NCBI GenBank assembly: GCA_024234955.1
Contig: JACKNK010000005.1
Location: forward strand, 124,001 to 188,000
Source of the DNA: Gammaproteobacteria bacterium
Lineage (GTDB): Bacteria; Pseudomonadota; Gammaproteobacteria; JACKNK01
Direction: 5' to 3'
Length of the DNA stretch: 64,000 bases
Shown: piece after piece, positions 36,258-45,451 of the stretch
How the letters are laid out: the number at the start of each line of letters is the position of its first letter
Numbering within the stretch: the stretch's first letter is position 1
Made by a program: the position numbers and the translations under genes
Notes under the pieces: generated by a model
Seen by the model: only the letters and a program-made list of their open reading frames with translations
Databases searched by the model: none
Told to the model about the DNA's origin: nothing

Positions 36258-37048
36258 GCGAACACCGCGCCCGCAAACGATTCGGCCAACACTTCCTGCA
36301 CGACCCATTCGTGATCGAACGTCTGCTGATGGCGATCGCGCCACAGCCTCAAGACCGTCTCGTTGAGATCGGCCCTGGCCTGGGCGCCCTGACCTGCCCC
36401 TTGCTGGAACGCGCCGGTCGCCTGCATGTGGTTGAGCTCGACCGCGATGTAATCCCGCTGCTGGAGCAGAAATGTGGCGGCAAGGGCGAGCTCGAAGTCA
36501 CCGAGATCGACGCGTTGCGCTTCGACTTCTCCCGCTTGGTCGAAAACGACAAGCCCCTTCGTCTGGTCGGCAACCTGCCCTACAACATCTCCACCCCGCT
36601 GATCTTCCACGTCCTCGAATCGGCGGCGCGCATTTCGGACATGCATTTCATGCTGCAGAAGGAAGTCGTCGATCGCATCTGCGCCGCGCCTGGCAGCAAG
36701 GATTACGGACGCCTGAGCGTGATGGTGCAGTACTTCTGCGCCACCGAGTCGCTGTTCGACGTCGGACCGGGCGCCTTCAAGCCGCCACCCAAGGTCGATT
36801 CCGCGATCGTGCGCCTCATTCCCCACGCCGCACCACCGGTCGCCGTGGACGACTTACGGATATTCAAGTCCCTCGTCGCCAGCGCCTTCAATCAGCGTCG
36901 CAAGACCCTGCGCAAGATTCTCAAGGGGCAGCTCGACACCGCCGCCATCGAGGCACTTGGCCTGGATTCCAATATCCGCCCGGAGCAGCTTGGCCTTCAG
37001 GAATTTGCGACCCTCGCAAACCGACTGGTCGATCAGGCCGCACGGTAG
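36254..37048 (+). CDS. rsmA: 16S rRNA (adenine1518/1519-N6) dimethyltransferase
   Basis: 264 aa, also called KsgA; it dimethylates two adenines of 16S rRNA late in small-subunit assembly. Motifs: [30 protein letters not shown] (SAM-binding) and [16 protein letters not shown] (catalytic NLPY). It starts in an ATGA overlap with pdxA. Its last 16 bp overlap the end of a small gene on the opposite strand. Confidence 0.96.
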   Translation: MSEHRARKRFGQHFLHDPFVIERLLMAIAPQPQDRLVEIGPGLGALTCPLLERAGRLHVVELDRDVIPLLEQKCGGKGELEVTEIDALRFDFSRLVENDKPLRLVGNLPYNISTPLIFHVLESAARISDMHFMLQKEVVDRICAAPGSKDYGRLSVMVQYFCATESLFDVGPGAFKPPPKVDSAIVRLIPHAAPPVAVDDLRIFKSLVASAFNQRRKTLRKILKGQLDTAAIEALGLDSNIRPEQLGLQEFATLANRLVDQAAR

Positions 37049-37242
37049 TTGCCGTCCACCCAGCAACGCGGCAAGGCCTCGCCGGACGGAAACAAGAGAT
37101 CCGCTTTCGCGAAGCGGGCCACATCCTGCATCTCTTCGCCGGCATGCATTCGACCGGAAATATTGGCCTTGAATGGATCGAACAGCAGAGCCGTGTCGAT
37201 CACCTCGATCAGGTCGCCATTGGCGCGATGTTTCAGGAACAT
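37033..37242 (-). CDS. Small conserved protein of unknown function (69 aa)
   Basis: 69 aa, opening MFLKHRANGDLIEVIDTA and containing GRMHAGEEMQD and ADLLFPSGEALPRCWVD. A strong AGGAGGTG ribosome-binding site lies 5 nt before the ATG, which supports real translation. I recall similar short proteins in other gammaproteobacteria, often labelled 'acetyltransferase' without support. It converges with and overlaps the rsmA 3' end and diverges from apaG. No catalytic motif is visible. Confidence 0.72.
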   Translation of the reverse strand: MFLKHRANGDLIEVIDTALLFDPFKANISGRMHAGEEMQDVARFAKADLLFPSGEALPRCWVDGNYRAA

Positions 37243-37326
37243 GGGACACCTCCTGGTTTGAGGTCAGTGAAATCCGTGCAAATCACGCGTTGCGTACAAC
37301 GGGTGGATGCCCTGTAATTCCCCCCC

Positions 37327-37710
37327 ATGTCTGAGCATAGTCCCTATCAAATCCGTGTCCGGGTCGAACCGGCCTACATCGTCGAACAATCCGATCCGGA
37401 ACGCGGTCGTTACGTTTTCTCGTACACCGTGACCATCGAAAATCACGGTTCCATTGCGGCGCAACTGCGCACCCGTCACTGGATCATCACCGACGCCGAA
37501 GGCAAGGTGCAGGAGGTCAAGGGCGACGGTGTGGTCGGCGAGCAACCTTATCTCCAACCCGGAGAAGGCTTCCGCTACACCAGCGGTACGGTCATGGAAA
37601 CGCCTGTGGGCACCATGGAGGGCAGCTATCAGATGGTGGCCTCCGACGGTCATGCATTCGATGCGCCGATCCCGCGCTTCACCCTGACTGCGCCGCGCAC
37701 GCTGCACTGA
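37327..37710 (+). CDS. apaG: ApaG (CorD-like) protein
   Basis: 127 aa, a single immunoglobulin-like DUF525 domain. Typical sequence: YIVEQSDPERGRYVFSYTV, GSIAAQLRTRHWIITDAEG, VVGEQPYLQPGEGFRYTSG and GTMEGSYQMVASDG. The cellular role is not settled; in enterobacteria it is genetically linked to apaH and to metal resistance. It sits just before apaH (13 bp) as usual. Confidence 0.94.
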   Translation: MSEHSPYQIRVRVEPAYIVEQSDPERGRYVFSYTVTIENHGSIAAQLRTRHWIITDAEGKVQEVKGDGVVGEQPYLQPGEGFRYTSGTVMETPVGTMEGSYQMVASDGHAFDAPIPRFTLTAPRTLH

Positions 37711-37723
37711 CCGACGCATCCGC

Positions 37724-38560
37724 ATGGCAATTTACGCAATCGGCGACATCCAGGGTTGTTTCGACTCGTTGCTCAAACTCGTCGATCACATCGCTTTCAA
37801 CCCGGTCACCGACAAACTCTGGTTTGTCGGCGACCTGGTCAATCGCGGCCCGAAGTCGCTGCAGACCCTGCGCTACGTCAAGTCGCTGGGCAGTTCCGCC
37901 ATCACCGTGCTCGGCAATCACGACCTGCACCTACTGGCAGCGGCTTACGGCAACGACAAGCACTTCAAGGCCGACTCCGACCTGATCAACATTCTCAAGG
38001 CCGACGACCGCGACGAACTGGTGGACTGGCTGCGCTGGCGACCGGTGCTGCATCACGACGCCGAGCTGAACGTGACCCTGATCCACGCAGGTCTGCCGCC
38101 GCAATGGGATCTCGACACCGCCAAGGCCTGCGCGATCGAGCTGGAGACGGCCTTGCGCGGCAAGAACCATCGCGACTATTTCAAGCACATGTACGGCAAC
38201 CAGCCGGACCTGTGGCGCGCCAATTTCAAAGGCATTGAACGCCTGCGATTCATCACCAACTGCCTGACCCGCATGCGTTTCTGCGACGCCAATGGCCGGC
38301 TCGATCACAAGGCAAAAGGCAAGGCGGAGAGTCCGCCCAAGGGTCTGTTTCCCTGGTATGCGGCCCCCAACCGCAAGACCGTCGGGGACCGCATCGTGTT
38401 CGGACACTGGTCCACGCTCGGCTATTACGAAGGCAACAACGTCTACGCGATCGACAGCGGTTGCCTGTGGGGCGGACGCCTGACCGCATTGCGCCTCGAC
38501 ACCGCCCCGTTCACACCGATTCATATCGATTGCCCTGGCGCCCGTAAACCCGGCGAGTAA
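37724..38560 (+). CDS. apaH: Symmetrical bis(5'-nucleosyl)-tetraphosphatase
   Basis: 278 aa, a metallophosphatase that hydrolyses Ap4A to two ADP and removes Np4 caps from RNA. The metal-binding motifs are complete: YAIGDIQGCFDSL, FVGDLVNRGPKSL, VLGNHDLHLLA, and later FGHWSTLGYYEGNN. It closes the lptD-surA-pdxA-rsmA-apaG-apaH cluster. recC follows 37 bp downstream. Confidence 0.96.
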   Translation: MAIYAIGDIQGCFDSLLKLVDHIAFNPVTDKLWFVGDLVNRGPKSLQTLRYVKSLGSSAITVLGNHDLHLLAAAYGNDKHFKADSDLINILKADDRDELVDWLRWRPVLHHDAELNVTLIHAGLPPQWDLDTAKACAIELETALRGKNHRDYFKHMYGNQPDLWRANFKGIERLRFITNCLTRMRFCDANGRLDHKAKGKAESPPKGLFPWYAAPNRKTVGDRIVFGHWSTLGYYEGNNVYAIDSGCLWGGRLTALRLDTAPFTPIHIDCPGARKPGE

Positions 38561-38597
38561 AGACATCCGAAGCCCTGCTTTCGGCGATACTCCCCGC

Positions 38598-41500
38598 ATG
38601 TTGCATCTTCACCACGGCAATCGACTCGAAACCCTGCTCGACCGGCTGGCGGAAATCACCGCGCCACCGCTCGCAGACGTGTTCGCCGCCGAACGCATCG
38701 TGGTTCAGAACCCGGGCATGTCCCGCTGGCTGGCGCAAGGCCTGGCAGAACGACACGGCATCGCCGCGAATATCGACTACACCTTGCCCGCAAGTTTTGT
38801 CTGGGACACGTTTCGCGGCCAATTCGAGGCCGTGCCGGAGCAATCGGCGTTTTCCCCGGAGGCGCTGACCTGGCGGATATTCGCCGGCCTTCCCGCATTG
38901 CTCGACACCCCCGCCTTTGCGGAACTGCGTCGCTATCTGCGCGACGACGGGGACGGACGCAAACGCCTGCAGCTTGCCAGTCGTATCGCCGCCCTGTTCG
39001 ACCAATACCTGATCTACCGCGCCGATCTGATCCTTGCCTGGGAGCGCGGCGCCGAAGCCGGAGAATGGCAGGCCGTGCTGTGGCGCACACTCACGGCGCA
39101 ACTGGGCCGCCGCCATCGTGCCGCGCTGCTGCAGGAACTGGCGCAGCGACCGGGCGGCCTCGACGCCTCGGCGCTGCCGGAGCGCGTCTGCCTGTTCGGA
39201 ATCACCGCCCTGGCTCCCAGCTATCTCGACGTGTTTCGCGCCATCGCCTCGCACGTCGAGGTGCATGTATTCCTGCTCAGCCCAAGTTTCCAATGGTGGG
39301 CAGACCAGCTCTCGGAACGTGATCTCGCCCGCCGCCGGGATGCCGCACGGCAACTCGGCGTCATGGACTCGGCAATCAATGCGGGCACCGACGGCAACCC
39401 GTTGCTGGCGTCACTGGCACGTCAGGGCCGGGAATTCCTCGATGCGCTCCATGAACAGGTCGATTCCGACAACCCGCACTACGCACCGCCGGAACAGCTG
39501 AACCTGCTCGGCACGCTGCAACTCGACCTGCTGTTCATGCAGCATCGCGGCAGCAACGACGGGCAGGCGCGCATGCCGGTGGCGGAGGACGATGCATCCC
39601 TCCAGATCCACCGATGTCACAGCGCCATCCGCGAAGTCCAGGTGTTGCACGACCACCTGCTCGAACTGTTCGAACGCCTCCCGGGCCTGCACGCCCGCGA
39701 CATCGTCGTCATGGCGCCGGAGATCGGTCGCTACGCACCCTTGATCGACGCGGTATTTGGCGGCGTCCCGGAAGACCGCCGGATACCGTGGTCGATCGCC
39801 GACATCAGCGGCAACGACGGCGATGAACCCCTGATCCGCAGTTTTCTCGCCCTCCTGCAACTGCCCCAGGATCGCCACGCCCTCGGCACCGTGTTGAACT
39901 GGCTCCAGGTCCCCGCATTCGCGCGGCGCTGCGGCTTGGGGGATGACGCCTTGCCGCGAATCGAGCAATGGTTGCGCGCGGCCGGTGTGCGTTGGGGCCG
40001 GGATGGTGCGCACCGGGCAGAACTCGGCATCGTCGCCGAAGACACCCATTCCTGGGCATTCGGGCTACGTCGCCTGTTGCTCGGATACGCCGTCAACGAC
40101 GACCGGACCCGGATTGCCAGCGTCGCCCCGTATCCGGACATCGAAGGTCAGGAAGCCGTCTGGCTCGGCAATCTCGCCGAATTGATCGATCGACTGGGCC
40201 GCTGGGCAAGCGAACTCGGCAAACCGGCGACCCCGGCGGAATGGCTGCAGACCCTGCCCCGCCTGCTTAATGCCTTCTTCGATTTCGGCACCGAGGATGA
40301 GGGTGGCGAAGCACGCATCCGTAGCGCCCTGCATCAATGGTGGGAGCAACTGGACGCAGCCAGTCTCGGCGACGCGTCGATACCGTTGTCGAACGCGGTC
40401 GTCCACGCGCATCTTCGGACGGCGCTCGAAACCCAGACGGCCAGCCATCGCTTTCTCAACGGGGCGGTGAGTTTCTGCAACATGGTGCCGATGCGCAGCA
40501 TTCCCTTCCGTGTGGTCTGCCTGCTGGGGATGAACGACACCGATTACCCGAGGACACAGCCCCAGCTCAGCTTCGACCGGATTGCCGCGAAACCCCGCAA
40601 GGGGGACCGTTCACGTCGCGACGACGACCGCACCCTGTTCCTCGAAGCCTTGTTGTCGGCCCGCGACAGCCTGTACATAAGCTACATCGGCAACGATGCC
40701 CGCGACGACAGCCCGCGCAATCCCTCGGTGCTGGTCAGCGAACTGCTGGAAACCGTCGAATCCGGTTTCGAATTGCCGAGGCAGCCGTTCGTGTCCCGAC
40801 ATCCGCTGCAGGCATTCAGCACCGACAACTTCCACCCGCCGTATTTTTCCTATGCCGGAGAATGGTTGCCGGCACCGATTGCCCCAACCCCGCTGTTTCC
40901 GGCAGGCGGTGAATTCACCGTGCCCGAGAACCACGACGACAGCGCCATCACGCTGGACGCCTTGCACGCCTTCTTCCGCGACCCGGTCGATCACTTCCTG
41001 CGCGAATCCCTTGGACTGCGTCTGTTCGCGGAGGACGTTCGCCCCGCCGACGCCGAGGACTTCACCCTCGACGGTCTGCAAAGCTGGACGTTGCGCAACG
41101 ACATGCTCGGCCAGCGCATCGATGCCCCGGATACCCATATCGACATCGCGCTGTTGCGGGCCCAAGGTCAGCTGCCGCATGGCGACTTCGGGTCCCTGGC
41201 CGTCGCCGGGATCGAGGCCGAGGCCGAAGCGCTGGCCAACGTCATCCGCCCCACCCTGAAAGGCGCGATCGAACGCGAGCTGGATCTGAGTCTGCCCGAC
41301 GGCACCCGCCTCACCGGGCGACTCAAGCACATCGGTCGCGACGCAATGGTGCGATTCCAGGCCGGCAAGCCCAATGCACGCGGTCAACTCGCCATGTGGA
41401 TCGATCACCTCGCCCTGAATGCGCTCGATGACATACCGTCGAAAACCACCAGATGGATCGCGCAGGGCAGCGATGAATCCTATGTCCCGGTTGCCGACGC

Positions 41501-41819
41501 GATGACCCGACTCGGCGAACTGGTGCGTCTCTACCGTGCCGGTCGGACCCGACCACTGCCGCTTTTCCCGGATTGCGCGGCGGCCTATGCGGACAAGGCG
41601 CATGACCCGACGTCCGCGCTGATCGCGGCGGAACAGCACTGGCTCGGTGGCGAATGGGTCCGCGCCGAGAGCGAACGACCCGCCAACGCCTTCGCGTTTC
41701 GCGATCGGGATCCGCTTCGTGACGACTCCGGTGAATTCGGCTTCGAGGCACTCGCCCTGACCGTGTTCAAACCGATTCTGGACGCCAAGGCCGCCAAACC
41801 CGGGAAGAGAAAATCGTGA
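38598..41819 (+). CDS. recC: Exodeoxyribonuclease V gamma subunit RecC
   Basis: 1073 aa. RecC is the scaffold and Chi-recognition subunit of RecBCD, built like a helicase without its ATPase motifs. Family sequence: LHLHHGNRLETLLDRLAE at the start, VVQNPGMSRWLAQGLAE, VCLFGITALAPSYLDVF, NAVSFCN-type block GAVSFCNMVPMRSIPFRV and LLGMNDTDYPRTQPQLSFD. It is the first of three overlapping genes; its TGA overlaps the recB GTG (GTGA). It is probably the start of its own operon downstream of apaH. Confidence 0.95.
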   Translation: MLHLHHGNRLETLLDRLAEITAPPLADVFAAERIVVQNPGMSRWLAQGLAERHGIAANIDYTLPASFVWDTFRGQFEAVPEQSAFSPEALTWRIFAGLPALLDTPAFAELRRYLRDDGDGRKRLQLASRIAALFDQYLIYRADLILAWERGAEAGEWQAVLWRTLTAQLGRRHRAALLQELAQRPGGLDASALPERVCLFGITALAPSYLDVFRAIASHVEVHVFLLSPSFQWWADQLSERDLARRRDAARQLGVMDSAINAGTDGNPLLASLARQGREFLDALHEQVDSDNPHYAPPEQLNLLGTLQLDLLFMQHRGSNDGQARMPVAEDDASLQIHRCHSAIREVQVLHDHLLELFERLPGLHARDIVVMAPEIGRYAPLIDAVFGGVPEDRRIPWSIADISGNDGDEPLIRSFLALLQLPQDRHALGTVLNWLQVPAFARRCGLGDDALPRIEQWLRAAGVRWGRDGAHRAELGIVAEDTHSWAFGLRRLLLGYAVNDDRTRIASVAPYPDIEGQEAVWLGNLAELIDRLGRWASELGKPATPAEWLQTLPRLLNAFFDFGTEDEGGEARIRSALHQWWEQLDAASLGDASIPLSNAVVHAHLRTALETQTASHRFLNGAVSFCNMVPMRSIPFRVVCLLGMNDTDYPRTQPQLSFDRIAAKPRKGDRSRRDDDRTLFLEALLSARDSLYISYIGNDARDDSPRNPSVLVSELLETVESGFELPRQPFVSRHPLQAFSTDNFHPPYFSYAGEWLPAPIAPTPLFPAGGEFTVPENHDDSAITLDALHAFFRDPVDHFLRESLGLRLFAEDVRPADAEDFTLDGLQSWTLRNDMLGQRIDAPDTHIDIALLRAQGQLPHGDFGSLAVAGIEAEAEALANVIRPTLKGAIERELDLSLPDGTRLTGRLKHIGRDAMVRFQAGKPNARGQLAMWIDHLALNALDDIPSKTTRWIAQGSDESYVPVADAMTRLGELVRLYRAGRTRPLPLFPDCAAAYADKAHDPTSALIAAEQHWLGGEWVRAESERPANAFAFRDRDPLRDDSGEFGFEALALTVFKPILDAKAAKPGKRKS

Positions 41820-44800
41820 CCCGCCCCTTGAATCCGCTCACGCTGCCACTTGACGGCCTGCGTCTGATCGAGGCGAGCGCCGGCACCGGCAAGACCTACA
41901 CCATCGCCAATCTGTATCTGCGCCTGTTGCTCGCGACCACGCACCCGGTGACCGAGCTGCTGGTGGTGACCTTCACCAATGCCGCGACCGAGGAACTGCG
42001 CGAGCGTATCCGCGCCCGCATTGCGGCGGCGATCGCCCATCTCGACGGTCGCGGGGATAGCGCGGATGACTTTGTCGATGCCCTGGTATCGCAACACGAT
42101 CTGCCACCGCCGCCCCCACAAGCTGACTTGTTCGATTCCCCTCCCACTCCGTTAGGGCCGAAGGCCACGATTCAGCGGCTGCGGGACGCGCTCACACGCA
42201 TGGACGAAGCCGCGATCTTCACCATTCACGGCTTCTGTCAGCGTGTCCTTGCCGATGCCGCATTCGAGAGCGGCGCCTGGTTCGATGCCGAACTCATGGA
42301 AAACCCGGGCGAGTTGCTGATCGAGGTCACCCAGGATTTCTGGCGTCGCCATTTCTACCGCGCGGGGCCGCATCTTGCGGCCTGGGTCGCATCGACCTGG
42401 GGCAGCCCCGATGCGCTGCGCAAGGCGCTGGAAGACTTGCAGAATCAGGCGCGCATCACGCTGGTCCCGACGGTCTCCGAGACGGAACTGGCCGACGCGG
42501 AACGCGTCTATCGCACCGTCTTCGCGGAACTGCTGGCCCACTGGCCGGATGAAAGCGCGTCCCTGGCAGAAATCTTCTACGACACCTCGCTGCGCTTGAG
42601 CAACGCGGTCGGGAACTATCACCCGGATCGTCTCGACCCGCTGTTCACCGCCATGCATCGCATCGAGGACCCGGCAGCCCCCTTACCCCCCGATTTCGAC
42701 CTGCTGACCCGCAATCGCGTCGAAGGCGCGACGGGCACCCGAGGCAAACCGGTCCCCGATCATCCCTTATACGACCTCGCTCAGACCGTACAGGATGCCG
42801 CCGACCGCCTTGACGCCCATCGCCGCGCCTATTGGCTGAGCCGCGCCTACAGCGAGATCGGTGCCGCGCTGAAACAGCGCAAGATCGAACTCGGCCTGCT
42901 CGGTTTCGACGATCTGCTCAGCCGCCTTGCCGACGTGCTCGAAGACCCCGACCCGGAACAGGGCCTGGCCCTGGCAGAACGCATTCGCAAGCGCTTTCCG
43001 GTAGCGATGATCGACGAATTCCAGGACACCGACCCGCTGCAATACGCGATCTTCTCACGCGTCTATCTGGACAACGCCGCCGCCGACACCGCGCTCTATC
43101 TGATCGGCGACCCCAAACAGGCCATCTACGCATTCCGGGGCGCGGACGTGTTCACCTACATGAATGCCCGCAATCGCGTCGCCCACCTGCCCGATGCGCC
43201 TCAGCACCATTTCACCCTGGACACCAACTGGCGCTCCAGCACGGCGTTGATCGATGCCTTGAACACCCTCTTCCTGCGCCATCCCCAGCCGTTCCACTAC
43301 GCCCAGATCCCCTACGAATCGGTAAGGGCCGGGGGCAAGGCCGACAAGACGCCGCTCCATATCGATGGCCAATCCGTGACCCCCCTCGCCGGCTGGCTGC
43401 TGACATCGCAGACCACCAAGAAAGGCCAGCCGACCGAATGGGCCAAGAAGCACGTCGGCCCGCTGCTGGCCCGTCACTGCGCCAGCGAGATCGCAAGGCT
43501 GCTCGGCCTTGCCGCCGACGAGCGCGCCGGCATCGGCGAGCGTGCCCTGACGCCGGCGGATTTCGCGGTACTGGTACGCAACCGTTTCGAAGCCGCCGAC
43601 ATCGCTAACGCCCTCGAAGCGGCGGGCATCGCAAGTGTTTACTTGTCCCGTGACAGCGTGTTTGAAAGCAACGAGGCCCTTGCTCTGCATCAGGTGTTGA
43701 GTGCGGTGGCGCAACCCTGGGACCGCAGCGCGGTGCGGGTGGCGCTTGGGGGAGAACTGATCGGGCTGGCTGGCGCCGCGTTGATCGAATTGGACAACGA
43801 TGAGCACCGATGGGAAGCGCACGTCGAATCCCTCGTCGAACTGCATCGGCACTGGCGGGAACGGGGCTTCATGCCGATGTTCCTGCGCCTGCTGCATCGT
43901 CTCGGCGTGACCGGTCGCGCCTTGGGGCGCAGCGACGGCGAACGACGCCTGACCAACCTGATGCAACTCGCGGAACTGATGCAGATCGCCAGCGCGCAGC
44001 ACCCGGGAATGACCGCGCTTCTCGACTGGCTTGCGGAACAGCGCCAGGCCGCCGATGGCCGGAATGAAGCTCAGCAACTGCGCCTGGAAAGTGATGCCAG
44101 ACGGGTACGTATCGTCACCGTTCACAAGAGCAAGGGGTTGCAATACCCGCTCGTGTTCCTGCCCTTTATCGGCTACGGCCCCTCCTCGCGTCGCAAGGAG
44201 GCCCAGGCGCTGATCTATCACGATGCGGACAATATGCTTTGCGCGGATCTCGGCAGCGCAGACCGCGACGCGCATCGGGCCATTGCCCGGAGGGAAACCC
44301 TGGCCGAGGAAACCCGTCTGCTCTATGTCGCCCTGACCCGTGCGCAATACCGCTGCTACCTCGGCTGGGGGCGGATGCCCGGTTTCGCCGGCGGCGCACT
44401 TGCTCACCTGTTACTGGGCGAGTCGGACGATGCAAAAAGCCTCAGCGATGACGCCCTCCACGCCCCTTTACGCGACCTGATGGCCGGGGCAATGCCCCTG
44501 TTCGAACCGCTGGCGGATACCCCGCACCGCACAATCCCTCGCGCAGAGTCGAGCGCGGATGCCAGGGCGCGGATCTTCACTGGGGCGATACCCGACGACT
44601 GGCGCGTCAGCAGCTTCACCGCGCTCGCCGAGTCGAGCAGTACCGCCCCGGAAGCCGGGTCCGAACGACCGGATCACGATCAGACCGAGCGGACCGATCG
44701 AACCGCTCCGGCGGCCCAAGAGGATTCCCCACCTCGGCCGGACCGCTTCGGCTTCCCGCGCGGCGCACACGCCGGTTTGCTTCTGCATGGGGTACTCGAA

Positions 44801-45451
44801 AAGCTCGATTTCGAACGCCACGAGCCCGCCGCGCTTCGCACCTTGATTGACCAGCGCCTGCCCCTGTCGGGGATCTCGCCCGAGTGGTCGCCCGTACTTG
44901 CCGACTGGCTTGAGGACGTGCTCGCGACCCGTTTCGGCGATGGCATTCGTCTCGCCGACCTCACTCGCCGCAAACGCCTCGACGAACTGGAATTCCATTT
45001 CCCGATCGCCCACCTGGACGCCGACGACCTGAACGCGATCTTGAACGACATGGGCGACGACAACGCGCCGCTTGCCTTCCCGACCCGACACGGCCTGATG
45101 AAAGGCTATATCGATCTGGTGTTCGAACATGACGGCCGCTTCCACCTCGCGGACTACAAATCCAACCACCTCGGGAACACCGCTGAGGACTACCGTGCCG
45201 AGCACCTGACTCAGGCCATGCGAACCCACCGATATGACCTCCAGGCAATGATCTACGCGGTGGCGCTGCACCGCTATCTTCGTCGGCGCATCCCGGATTA
45301 CCGCTTCGACACCCATTTCGGCGGCGTGCATTACCTGTTCCTGCGCGGCATGTCGGCCAAGCACCCTGCAGGCACCGGGGTTTACAGCTTCAAGCCGGAT
45401 CCGCAGCGCATCGAACGGCTCGATCGCCTGTTCGCGGCAGGTGTCGCATGA
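41816..45451 (+). CDS. recB: Exodeoxyribonuclease V beta subunit RecB
   Basis: 1211 aa with a GTG start. It is a 3'-5' superfamily 1 helicase plus nuclease. Walker A is EASAGTGKTYT (about 20-30), motif II is MIDEFQDTDPLQY, motif III region LIGDPKQAIYAFRGAD, and late helicase motifs include VTVHKSKGLQYPLVFLP and LLYVALTRAQYRC. The C-terminal nuclease has DLVFEHDGRFHLADYKSNHLG (in two parts DLVFEHDG and LADYKSNHLG), with all expected acidic residues. It processes DNA double-strand breaks together with RecC and RecD. Confidence 0.97.
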   Translation: MTRPLNPLTLPLDGLRLIEASAGTGKTYTIANLYLRLLLATTHPVTELLVVTFTNAATEELRERIRARIAAAIAHLDGRGDSADDFVDALVSQHDLPPPPPQADLFDSPPTPLGPKATIQRLRDALTRMDEAAIFTIHGFCQRVLADAAFESGAWFDAELMENPGELLIEVTQDFWRRHFYRAGPHLAAWVASTWGSPDALRKALEDLQNQARITLVPTVSETELADAERVYRTVFAELLAHWPDESASLAEIFYDTSLRLSNAVGNYHPDRLDPLFTAMHRIEDPAAPLPPDFDLLTRNRVEGATGTRGKPVPDHPLYDLAQTVQDAADRLDAHRRAYWLSRAYSEIGAALKQRKIELGLLGFDDLLSRLADVLEDPDPEQGLALAERIRKRFPVAMIDEFQDTDPLQYAIFSRVYLDNAAADTALYLIGDPKQAIYAFRGADVFTYMNARNRVAHLPDAPQHHFTLDTNWRSSTALIDALNTLFLRHPQPFHYAQIPYESVRAGGKADKTPLHIDGQSVTPLAGWLLTSQTTKKGQPTEWAKKHVGPLLARHCASEIARLLGLAADERAGIGERALTPADFAVLVRNRFEAADIANALEAAGIASVYLSRDSVFESNEALALHQVLSAVAQPWDRSAVRVALGGELIGLAGAALIELDNDEHRWEAHVESLVELHRHWRERGFMPMFLRLLHRLGVTGRALGRSDGERRLTNLMQLAELMQIASAQHPGMTALLDWLAEQRQAADGRNEAQQLRLESDARRVRIVTVHKSKGLQYPLVFLPFIGYGPSSRRKEAQALIYHDADNMLCADLGSADRDAHRAIARRETLAEETRLLYVALTRAQYRCYLGWGRMPGFAGGALAHLLLGESDDAKSLSDDALHAPLRDLMAGAMPLFEPLADTPHRTIPRAESSADARARIFTGAIPDDWRVSSFTALAESSSTAPEAGSERPDHDQTERTDRTAPAAQEDSPPRPDRFGFPRGAHAGLLLHGVLEKLDFERHEPAALRTLIDQRLPLSGISPEWSPVLADWLEDVLATRFGDGIRLADLTRRKRLDELEFHFPIAHLDADDLNAILNDMGDDNAPLAFPTRHGLMKGYIDLVFEHDGRFHLADYKSNHLGNTAEDYRAEHLTQAMRTHRYDLQAMIYAVALHRYLRRRIPDYRFDTHFGGVHYLFLRGMSAKHPAGTGVYSFKPDPQRIERLDRLFAAGVA

